DNA of 64,000 nucleotides, from the NCBI GenBank assembly GCA_951812925.1, contig OX638372.1, positions 2,790,001 through 2,854,000 of the forward strand. The letters are read 5' to 3'. The translations under genes and the position numbers were made by a program. Positions 45,970 to 55,039 of the stretch are shown piece after piece; the stretch's first letter is position 1, and each line of letters starts with the position of its first letter. The notes under the pieces were generated by a model. That model was not told the origin of the DNA. It worked only from the letters and a program-made list of their open reading frames with translations, and made no database searches. The stretch comes from Calliopum simillimum. Its lineage: Eukaryota; Arthropoda; Insecta; Diptera; Lauxaniidae.

Positions 45970-47976
45970 AACAATTAAGACACATTCGATTTACATAAGT
46001 TAAAGAAAGACACTGTCATTAAAAATAAAATTTCCTACTTTCCTAACTTAATTCTCATTCTCACCTCTAGGGGGCAAGTACACTTTTGAAACGCAAGCAA
46101 GCAATTGGCATCACTGGCAGCAGCAGCATTGTTAGCGCTCTCATTTTAATGACAGTAAATCAAGTAAAATAAAATGTAAGACATACGCTGCTACCCCCAA
46201 CTACCACCATAGCTACACTTTAACTCTGCCAACCTGCCTCCTACTCCCCCAAGAAGAACATTGTGCTGACAAAGGACTCAGACGACATTTGTGGAACATA
46301 AAACGTGTTTCTTCCTTACGTAAGTAAGTCTTGAAAGGATTACGAAATGAAAAGAAATTTAACGGAATGGCAATGCGCGCCCACTTTGCTCCCTTATGAA
46401 GTGAGTGAAGACAAGTGCACAATTGTGTTGGCATGCCAAGGGTGTTTGGTCCCACTGTGAGTCACACAACAATAACAACAACACTTTGCTACAGAGCTAC
46501 TTCTAATAATAGGGTTTTATTATTACGAATTTTTTCTTTTTTTATGCTGTCTTAAATGAGTCACGTTTTGTGCTTACGTGAAAACGTTTTGTAGCCAGTA
46601 GTCACATATGCTTTAAAGCCAACACCACCCCCAGTCTGCTACAACAAACCCCACACCCATAGACCCGAGTAATCAGACAGACACCAGGGACAAAATGAAA
46701 AACACAATGAAATAAAATGAAAGAATTGAAAAGAAAAAATAAAGGAAACGGGGTAAAAAACATGCACTCACCAAGTGTTCTGACAACCCATTGGATGTTG
46801 TGGGGATGGGGTGGTTAGTGTATTGCGTACCAAAGCAACCAAATTAAATGAAATCGTTGAAAATGGAGCTTATTCAAATGCTCTCGCCTATTGAGAATTG
46901 CACGCATAAAATTAGTGAGCCGTCACTTACGAAAAGTAGGAATTTTTGCATTTCTTTTTGGTGATACACTTGATGTGTCTTAATTTTTTACCCAAAAAAA
47001 AAAAAAAACAGGAACGACACGAGGACTTGTAACTCAATACACTACAATGTCAGTGCACGTACAGAGTACCACACATGCAACGATGATGAAGCCAACGGTA
47101 TCGAAAGTTAATTAGTGAGCGCCAAAATAGTGCCTTTTCCCCGCTCCATTATTTTGCACAGCCTGAAAAGGGTTTCTCCATGAATCCTCACAAGTGTTTG
47201 ACGTGAGCCTGTTGGAAATTCGATGCTGCAACGTGAAGCAATTAACCCGTTTCTTGCTAATCTACGATGCATTTTTTTCCTTTTTCTCTTGACGGTTTGT
47301 AGCAAAAAATATTAAAAATTAAAATCATGTTGAAAATTAAATGAAAAAAAGCAAAAAATCGAAGGTAAAAAAGCAACAACAACAAACTGTCGGTTTGTAA
47401 ATTAACCACAAAAAAATAACTACAGGAACAAAAATGACAACATCATCGTCATCAACAGTAGAGAATGGTATGGCGCGCCGGCAGTATTAACAAGTTGCTT
47501 CAACCAACAGCGTCAGCTAAATAAAATAAAAATTGTTGAGCCAACATTCGAATGACAGTGGAGCAAAACTCTAAAGTTGGAATGAAAATTCAAAGTTCAC
47601 TGTTGATGCCGAACATAAGACCCAAAAAATCAACCAATGAACTTGCTGATTTGACGACGATAGGGACATATGTGTCTCGAGACAAAAATAAATTATATTT
47701 AAATAATTCAGAAACCAATATATGTAATTTTGACATTAATCAGTTTTTAAACGCTTCTGTAATTTATATTAAATCTGGAAAATCATTCTATTGTGACAGT
47801 ATGTGTAATGCACTATTGCTATACTTTACAGCAGAATTTATAGGTCATATTATAGTGTTATATAGTGTCATATTATAGTGTGAAATAATTATAGCTAGGT
47901 AAGTACATCGTTATTTTATACATTTATTAAACCATTGAAATTGTTAATCATAAAATTCAAAATGGGACACCGGTGT
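45970..47976. other. Gene-free stretch
   Basis: No supported gene. Poly-A runs (46994-47009) and CAA runs (46468-46482, 47373-47386) are present. The 108-codon open frame at 47552-47878 has no recognised domain. GGGACACCGGTGTCCC at 47964-47979 is a perfect 16-bp palindrome. Confidence 0.4.
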
Positions 47977-48360
47977 CCCTATGGTCGTAAAGATAACTTT
48001 TGTACTACAATTATACTAATTTCCCAGGCACATAAAATTAAAAAATTTTATGAACCTGGTAGTAGACATACATACGTACTATAACGAACTTTTTTACACA
48101 GAATTCAAACCTGAGGTCAGAATTCCTCATATTCAGCAGGATTTCGAGATATCCTTGCTTGAAGTTGCAGGAAGCGTTTTTTTCAATCTAACGATGTAGT
48201 TCCAGGAGGTGGACAAATCTTACTAATAAACTATACCTTTTTAAACTATTAAACTTTCTCAAGTGTACCCTTATTTTTTGAGTTAATACCCTTCAAAAAA
48301 AGGCTATCATAAGCCTCATATAGAAATGTATGGGGATAGTCTCCCTAAACGACCATAGGG
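47977..48360. repeat. Possible inverted-repeat element with coding remnant
   Basis: CCCTATGGTCGTAAAG at 47977-47992 is mirrored by CTAAACGACCATAGGG at 48345-48360 with two mismatches. Between them, at about 48111-48200, the plus strand reads FKPEVRIPHIQQDFEISLLE before a stop. QDFEISLLEV recurs at about 49988 on the other strand. Family not recognised. Confidence 0.4.
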
Positions 48361-48640
48361 AACCAAGAAGATTCCAGAAAAACCGTAAAAATTTTTGGAA
48401 TTTTTATTTTAAAGTAGGTACCTATGTTTTCTTGCCGTCCAGTTGACCAATATAAATAGCTAATATGATTGGGTAAGCTCCCGATACCTTACGGTCCTGA
48501 AGGGATTAAGAAAAGGACTCATTTCGTTTAACTTTAACAGCTAGTTGTTTTCACGGAAAGACTTTTGTTAAAGAAAACTTTTTTATGTTGTTTGGATGTA
48601 ACCCAGAGAAAAATACAGGGAATACTAGATATTAGCAACT
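48361..48640. other. Gene-free stretch
   Basis: Nothing recognised. Confidence 0.4.
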
Positions 48641-49061
48641 AGTGATGAGCAAAATAAGTCTTGGTCTTACGTCTTGTTCTTGGTCTTGGTAGTTTTGCGA
48701 GACCAGACCAAGACCCTGATATCGATAATCTTCAAGACCAAGACTGCTTTTCAGTCTTGGTAGTTTATAGTTAAAAGATGTTTCACGCCCGTTTCGAAGA
48801 TAAAATCATCTCTCAATTTGAATTTTGGCATCTTAAAAACTCAACCGCTCTGGAAAAATATGAATTTGAAACTTTGAATACTCAAAATCTCTAGAAATTT
48901 TTTCAAGACCAAGACCGACACCAAGACTTAATGAGCAAGATCAAGACCAAGACCAAGACTCAATATCAAAACCAAGACCAAGACCAAGACTCAATGTGCA
49001 AGAACAAGACCAAGGCCCAAACTGCTATTGTCTTGGTCTTGGTCTTCATTTGCTCATCACT
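48641..49061. mobile_element. GACCAA-rich inverted-repeat element
   Basis: AGTGATGAGCAAAATAAG at the left is mirrored by CTTCATTTGCTCATCACT at the right. Just inside, GTCTTGGTCTTACGTCTTGT faces runs of CAAGACCAAGACCAAGACTC, so large parts of the 421-bp unit can fold on themselves. The hexamer GACCAA and its complement occur many times. A truncated copy lies at 43738-43925. Confidence 0.75.
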
Positions 49062-49177
49062 ATTCACAACAAAAGCTTTCAAAAATCAGACATAAGAAAT
49101 TCACGATTAAATTGTACATAGTATGAAAAAAATTGAATCATCGACTTCTCTTCAAAAATAGCCCAAAAAAAATAAAA

Positions 49178-49843
49178 CTAGTATGGGTGTTATCTTTGGC
49201 CTGGCCAAACATTAAATACCCTACACTGCAGTATTTTAAAAAATTTGCTTGTACGAAAGGTGCTGCGACCTCTTGTTCGAATTCACGTAACTTTTGCACT
49301 TACTTTTCTCAGTGTCTGCGTGAAATTTAGTCGGACTATCTCAAAAAATGTTTTCAGTAAAGCATTGCTTATATGGGAGATGTCACGCCCTCGTGTCCGA
49401 TTTCGTCTAGTTTTTTGCTCAGTGTTTTCGTGAAATTTATTTGGTTTATATCGAAAAACGCTTTCATTATAGCATTTTGAAACTTTTGCTTATATTGTAG
49501 GTGCCATGCCCTCTTGCCTGAGTTCACTTGTTTCTTGCTCAGAGCTTGCGCTAACCGTCCTTAATATTTATGTGTCGCTTGACCGATTTCGCGCATTTTC
49601 AATTTCAATCAAGCTAACTTTAACGGAGGCTGAGCACCAAATGTCATCGAATTATCTTTTTCCAAAAATGATTTCAACAGACACGACAGACATTCAAACA
49701 GACAGAAGGACATGGTTATATCGACTCAAGAGGTGACGCTGATCAAGAATATATATTATTTTCCATTCCTCCCACGCTTTCTTCACCGCGTTACAAACGG
49801 AAGGACAGAGTGAAAATACACCCGGTGTAGAGTGTAAAAAAAA
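49178..49843 (+). repeat. Dispersed repeat with ~140-bp units, copy 2
   Basis: It has the same order as 5969-6796: CTAGTATGGGTGTTATCTTT and TACCCTACACTGCAGTATTT, three units with GCTTATATGGGAG or GCTTATATTGTAGGTGCCATGCCC, a CAATTTCAATCAAGCTAACTTTAAC block, then ACATGGTTATATCGACTCAA, GATCAAGAATATATATTATT and a GGTGTAGAGTGTAAAA end. More diverged than copy 1 and without the CCAG array. Confidence 0.75.
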
Positions 49844-51041
49844 GTGAATGAACTTTTTGTTCTTAACTCAGCTCAAAGTTGAAGGCATATTTTAATAAAG
49901 AAAAACGTGACTATTCGATGCTATTAAAAAAAAAATTTTTCACCTTTTCCAGTAGATCCGCTATAAGCCTGATAGCAGCCATTTCTCCAACTTCAAGCAA
50001 GGATATCTCAAAATCCTGCAGGTATATTGACAATTTTGAGGATGCAGTCCATTCACTTAATTTTTTATTTTTTTGTGTCCTTGTGTAATCTGCCCCAGTG
50101 TGCTTACGATCGAAATAAATATAAATATTCAGAAAAAAGACAACGAAAACCGTCTCATCAACATCAGCAACATAAAAAACAACAGTCAGCCAAATCAATG
50201 GCGACAACTACAGCAAAAGCAACGTCATGCTCATCAGCAACAGCAACAGCAACATAGATAGCAACAACAACAACAACAACATTTGTAACCAGCAACATCG
50301 TCACCGCCTCGTCAAAACGTCACTCAGCGTAATCAAGCGTTAAGTGATTCTGCAGAAGCAATGATGTCGCTGCGAGTTGCTGCCGTTTCTTGTTGCTGCA
50401 GCTTTTATTGTTGTTGTTGCTGCTGTTTATTTGTTTTCCCTTTGTATATAAACTTGCAATAATGCATCCGACATACAACAATAAAATCATATAAAAACTT
50501 ATAAATACACACATTTACGTATTACAAGAAAAAGCAACTACAACAACAACAACGTAAAATACCTAGGAAAGCAAAAACAACAACAACAGTCAAAACAAAA
50601 AACGCGTCAGCATAATAAAGAAAACCGTCAGCAAAATCAGGTCTACAAAAATCCAATGGTAAAAAAAGAAATGTGAAAAAGGTAAAACAGAAAAAAAAAA
50701 AAATTAATTTAACCCACGGAGCTGCAACACGTGAATAAAGTGGAAGTTATTAAGATTCCGTACGTAAATTGGAGCACAGGATGTGGTCGAACTTTTTAAA
50801 TTGAGTTCTTTAGTTTTTAGTGAAGCTACCAAAATACAAACAACCAATCGACTGTTCCAAAACGTCTGCCTAAGGTTGCTGTTTATCAAACGGAACGTAA
50901 ACTGTATGCAGAGAGTTGCATTTGCTTATAAAATTCTCGACGAATCTCGCAACAGCTCTTGGAATGAAAACGTGCTCTTGTTTGTTGATTACACTGTTCG
51001 ACACAAAAAAAAAAAAAACACATGAGAAAATCCAAAAAATT
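49844..51041. other. Gene-free stretch rich in CAA/CAG simple repeats
   Basis: (CAA)n and CAGCAA runs at 50225-50281, a TTG/CTG run at 50390-50430 and CAACAA runs at 50537-50552 and 50578-50588. On the minus strand about 49925-50060 reads LSIYLQDFEISLLEVGEMAA and continues to IADLLEKVKNF. It shares QDFEISLLEV with 48.14 kb, and the DNA is alike over 31 bases with one mismatch. It may be a coding remnant of an unknown element. Confidence 0.4.
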
Positions 51042-52090
51042 CTTTTTTTTTAATCGATTTTTGAAGTTTTTTTATCCACTGTACATAAAAAAACAATAAT
51101 ACCGCATTCTTGTGTTAAATCGATGAATTTAACAATATGATCCTTACATTTGAGGTATATCATGTGTTCAGCAAATTTATGCAAGATATTGCGGGGAATA
51201 TTTTTGTGGAAAATTTTAACCCTGTACAACACCCACCCACATGTGGTCATTTTTGCCCTTTTCTTAAAAAGGTACAAAAATAATACCTAAAACAGGGGAA
51301 TTTTGAGTCAGTATGTACTACAGAAATATTTGCTATACAATTTCATTACAAGTTGCTAAACACTAAAATAGCAAAATTTTATCCCGAAAACAAAAAAATC
51401 GTTAAAATCAGTAAGCACTTCTAACAATAAATATTTTCCAAATTTTACCCCACTGTAAAACTCTAAAACTACATTTTGGACAAAACTCGTTCGCACAAGA
51501 TCATAACAAAATCACACAAGGATCACTTTCCTAGAATACATTAACCTATTATATCCGGTTTTTATGGGTCTTTGTGACCCCTTTTTCTAAAGCTGAGCCA
51601 CAATGGGTTAAAAAAATTTGCAAAAATATCCTACAAAAAGTTTCACTTAGAGTTACCAAAACGAAAAATTCTTAAAACTTAAGGAATGCGCGTCAGGGAT
51701 GTAAATAATTTGCAATGTGAAAAATCCTAATTGATTTTAACGATTTTTTCGGGCTCAAATTTCGACCTTTACGTGTTTAAAAACTAGTAGTGAAATTTTA
51801 TAGCGAATATTTCTGTTGTACATACTGACTCAATATTTCCCTGTTTTGGTTGTCATTTTTGTACCTATTAAAGAAAAGGGCAAAAATTACCCACATGTGG
51901 GGGTTAAACAGGATTAAAATTTTATACAAAAATATTCCCCGCAATATCCTGCATAAGTTTGCTGAACACATGATACACCTCAGATGTAAGGATCATATAG
52001 TCAAATTCATCGATTTAACACAAGAATGTGGTATTTCTGTTTTTTTCATGTACAGTGGATAAAAAAACTTCAAAAATCTATTAAAAAAAA
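51042..52090. mobile_element. 1-kb foldback element with the same open frame in both arms
   Basis: The arms 51042-51410 and about 51735-52090 are inverted copies with scattered differences (for example GTACATAAAAAAACAATAAT facing its diverged complement). The middle ~320 bp is single. In each arm, an outward-directed open frame of about 70 codons contains PRNILHKFAEHMIYLKCKDH (PRNILHKFAEHMIHLRCKDH in the other), then IVKFIDLTQECGI. The protein is not recognised. In the centre, TTAACC (51542) and GGGTTAA (51606) enclose ~60 bp with a GGGTC...GACCC hairpin. Confidence 0.7.
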
Positions 52091-52397
52091 TGTGACGTGC
52101 TGGAGAAAAACCACGAGAAACGGGGATGGATTTTCTAATGTGTTTTAAAATAAGTTCGAAATTGTCGAATATCGTTCTCTAGTAACATTTTTCTGCATAT
52201 GGCTTTGCCGATAACCATCAACTTTCCATCAAAGCAGAGCCCAATTTCATTTATTTCTTGCAGACTTATTATGACATTACTTTTACACCAAACATGAACT
52301 TACACCACAGTCGAAAAATGTTAATTGAGTCGGAAAATGTTGATTAATAGCCTGTTTAAGCCAAAGTGTTAGCTCTGCTGAGGTTAGTTAATCAGAT
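52091..52397. other. Gene-free stretch
   Basis: Nothing recognised except the recurring string ATGACATTACTTTT at 52270. Confidence 0.4.
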
Positions 52398-52715
52398 CGT
52401 TAAACCCTACCCGTTTGCACTGCCCAAAATAGCAGTAAAATTAAACTTGTCCTTCATTTTTTCCTTAATATTTATCCTTCATTTGCTTTGTCTTTAATGA
52501 CATTCAATGCCAATTGTCAAAGTTCAGGGGTGCCACTTGGTCGAAAATAGCCAAAGTTGGTAGCCTTACTGTGATTAATTCATAGATTTAAGTTAAATCT
52601 GCGCAGAAATAGATTTAATTTTGCTGGTAAATTATGTGATTAACTCCCAGATGTAGAGCTAAGTCCAGAAACTGCCTTAAGTCACCTCATAAACCTGCAG
52701 TGGAAGCAGACTTAA
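52398..52715. repeat. Dispersed repeat, copy 2 of 2
   Basis: Related to 1802-2135 along its length. It ends shortly before the left end of the EnSpm-like transposon, so that transposon inserted next to, or into, a pre-existing repeat. Confidence 0.55.
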
Positions 52716-52797
52716 AGATGAAAAATTATGAAAATGTTGAACAAGTACAGCACCCCAGTTGGGCCAGTAGTCGTCGAAGACATTTTCGTTAACGACC

Positions 52798-52930
52798 ATG
52801 TCATCTACAATGTCTACATTCAGAGCTTTGGGGACATGATAGATGACAAAGTCTTGTAAGATGTCATCAACAATGTCTACATTCAGAGCTTTAGGGACAT
52901 GATAGATGACAAAGTCTTGTAAGATGTCTG
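52798..52930 (+). repeat. Left subterminal tandem repeat of the EnSpm-like element
   Basis: Two 63-bp units, each ATGTCATC(T/A)ACAATGTCTA, CATTCAGAGCTTTRGGGACA, TGATAGATGACAAAGTCTTG, almost identical, followed by the start of a third. TGTCATCAACAA is close to the TGTCATCAACGA of the right-end array, as expected of transposase-binding subterminal repeats. Confidence 0.85.
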
Positions 52931-53176
52931 CAATGAATTAAAAAAAAAAAATTCAGAGTGCGGAGATTTTAATTTTTTCAATTTAAATTTGAAAAAAAAT
53001 TTAAATATAGAATGCTATGGAAAAAAATATAAAATAAAAAATCATTTTGTGACAAATATTGATTTCGATTAGTGCCTCTTTAGTGATTGTGTCAAAAATT
53101 ATAATATTTACACCGATTGGTAAGTACCTTATAGAATACGTAATCGTATAAATATTGTATTATATAAATAAAAAAG

Positions 53177-53410
53177 ATGCTCACGAGTAGTGTTCATAAA
53201 TCAATTAGACGGGCAGTTGCTCGTAAAAAAAGACTTATGTATAATCAAAGACATTCAGACGTACGAGTAGACCAGACGATTAGTGAAGCAAACCCAAGCG
53301 ATGGTGAACCATTAGAAAATGACAGACATACTCCCGATGGTATTCCTTTAAAAGAAAAATTAAAAAAAATATACATAAAACACCATGTCACGAGAAGCCT
53401 TGAGCTCTGA
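53177..53410 (+). CDS. N-terminal part of the EnSpm-like transposase, out of frame
   Basis: A 77-aa frame rich in Lys/Arg at its start (SIRRAVARKKRLMYNQRH) then acidic, ending LKEKLKKIYIKHHVTRSLEL. Animal EnSpm-type transposases typically begin with such a basic stretch and then L..KL..W..KHNI-like sequence, so this looks like the genuine N-terminus. It overlaps the main transposase frame by 26 bp in another frame. The family usually has several more residues between this helix and the LL..EG.D.P segment that opens the next frame. A small deletion with a frameshift near 53390-53400 is the simplest explanation. It could instead be a sequencing error. Confidence 0.55.
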   Translation: MLTSSVHKSIRRAVARKKRLMYNQRHSDVRVDQTISEANPSDGEPLENDRHTPDGIPLKEKLKKIYIKHHVTRSLEL

Positions 53411-55004
53411 AGGCATAGATGTTCCAATTAGTACTAGGGGGCTGTTAGGAAGAAATAGACAACCCATTATTACTCGCACGGTAAATCCTGGTGAGTACTT
53501 TCACTTTGGTTTACAAGTGCAACTGCTTAAATTAGGAGACACTCTAAAAAATCTCGATTTAATACTCTTAGACATAGGTATCGATGGTTTACCGTTATAT
53601 AAGAGTAGTAGTGTGGGTTTGTGGCCAATTTTGGCAAGAACAGTCAATTTAGAAAGTAATTGTGTTTTTATTGTTGGAGTTTTCTGCGGGGTAGGAAAGC
53701 CCGTTGACATAAATTCGTTTCTTCACGACCTTATTAATGACCTTAGAGTTATGTCAGTTGATGGTCTCATTTATGAAGACAATCAAATATCTCTTAAAGT
53801 AAGAGCTTTTATATGCGACGCTCCGGCCAGAGCATTTGTTACTGGCTGTGTAGGACATAACGCCTTTGAGGGTTGCAGTAAATGCTTGCAAATTGGGCGG
53901 AAGGTTGAACGGGTAACTGTGTTCAGTGAACAAAGTGCCGATAAGCGAACCGATCTGGACTTCAAGATGAGACATCATCCAAATCATCATGTCCTTAGGT
54001 TCCGCAATCAGAGCACAGATTTGGAAGAACTTGGCGTTAGCATGGTCTCCCAATTCCCTTTGGACCCAATGCATACTGTAGACTTGGGTGTAACAAGAAA
54101 AATTCTATTTATATTATCAAACAAATTGAACCCTAATATGAAATGTGCGCTTTCCAATAATCTATTGTCGCTAAAGGCACACATACCAAAAGAATTTGGA
54201 CGAACTCCGCGATCTCTTCACGAGCTTCATAGATGGAAGGCTACGGAATTTCGTCAGCTTCTACTCTACACTGGAATTGTCGTTCTCAAAGGCATATTAG
54301 ACGATGATACATATTACCATTTTCTTTTGCTGCATTGTTCGTATAGGCTTCTATGTTGTCCATATAGCTTTCGCGAAAATCTTATCACTGCGGAAAATTT
54401 ATTACAAGATTTTGTAGAATATTTTCCAAATATTTATGGTGCGAAAACTCTCACATACAATGTACATAGTCTTCTTCATATATGCCAATGCGTACGAGAA
54501 ATTGGGCTTCTTACGAGTTTCACTGCTTATGACTTTGAAAATTATATGCAGCAAATCAAAAAAGTTATAAGGAAACCTAGTCAAATCCTGCAACAAATTC
54601 AAAATCATTACCTACCATTACCTATCTTTAAGGAAAAGAAAGAAATTAGTTGCGATAAAAGAAGAGGGGTGCTGTTTAAGCTCAAAGGAATGGACTGTTA
54701 TTTAAGCTCTAGTATTCCTGATAATTTCTGTTTGTTGGAAAATAAGGAAACTAGCGGTACGATTGGGACATTTCTCAAAATAACTCGTATTGAATCCAAC
54801 ACAGTATGTGGATTCGTACTTTCAGAAATTGAAAATTTCTACGAGCTGCCAGTACCTTCTATTCATATTGGAATCGTAGTTACTGAAGACGTAGTGGATG
54901 GTACGGAACTTAGTTTCAATCTGCATCACATTAAATGTAAAATTATGTGTTTACCTTATAACAACAAAAGTGTGTTAATACCTATTTTACACAACTGTAC
55001 TTAA
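53385..55004 (+). CDS. EnSpm/CACTA-type transposase, 539 aa
   Basis: DDE-type transposase that would cut and paste the surrounding 6.2-kb element. Motifs in order: LL..EGIDVPISTRGLL at the start, GEYFHFGL at 37-43, LLDIGIDGLPLYKSS at 61-75 followed by LWPIL, ICDAPARAF at 143-151 with C164/C167, PLDPMHTVDLGVTRKIL at 225-241, LHRWKATEFRQLLLYTG at 281-297, NVHSLLH at 359-365, FENYM at 384-388 and IRKP at 395-398. These are the landmarks of the animal EnSpm-type transposases. Likely acidic catalytic residues are D67 (IDG), D145 (CDAP) and D227 (DPMH), with E385 (FENY) conserved late; this assignment is inferred. The frame is uninterrupted over 1.6 kb. The first ~80 residues lie in another frame. 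Confidence 0.85.
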   Translation: MSREALSSEGIDVPISTRGLLGRNRQPIITRTVNPGEYFHFGLQVQLLKLGDTLKNLDLILLDIGIDGLPLYKSSSVGLWPILARTVNLESNCVFIVGVFCGVGKPVDINSFLHDLINDLRVMSVDGLIYEDNQISLKVRAFICDAPARAFVTGCVGHNAFEGCSKCLQIGRKVERVTVFSEQSADKRTDLDFKMRHHPNHHVLRFRNQSTDLEELGVSMVSQFPLDPMHTVDLGVTRKILFILSNKLNPNMKCALSNNLLSLKAHIPKEFGRTPRSLHELHRWKATEFRQLLLYTGIVVLKGILDDDTYYHFLLLHCSYRLLCCPYSFRENLITAENLLQDFVEYFPNIYGAKTLTYNVHSLLHICQCVREIGLLTSFTAYDFENYMQQIKKVIRKPSQILQQIQNHYLPLPIFKEKKEISCDKRRGVLFKLKGMDCYLSSSIPDNFCLLENKETSGTIGTFLKITRIESNTVCGFVLSEIENFYELPVPSIHIGIVVTEDVVDGTELSFNLHHIKCKIMCLPYNNKSVLIPILHNCT

Positions 55005-55039
55005 GTTATTGTACATGTATCTATTTCAGAAAAAACAAA

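Noticed and set aside
51542..51612. TTAACC...GGGTTAA as a tiny piggyBac MITE in the centre of the 51-kb foldback
   Set aside because: Only five or six terminal bases agree; listed within the foldback description rather than as an element.
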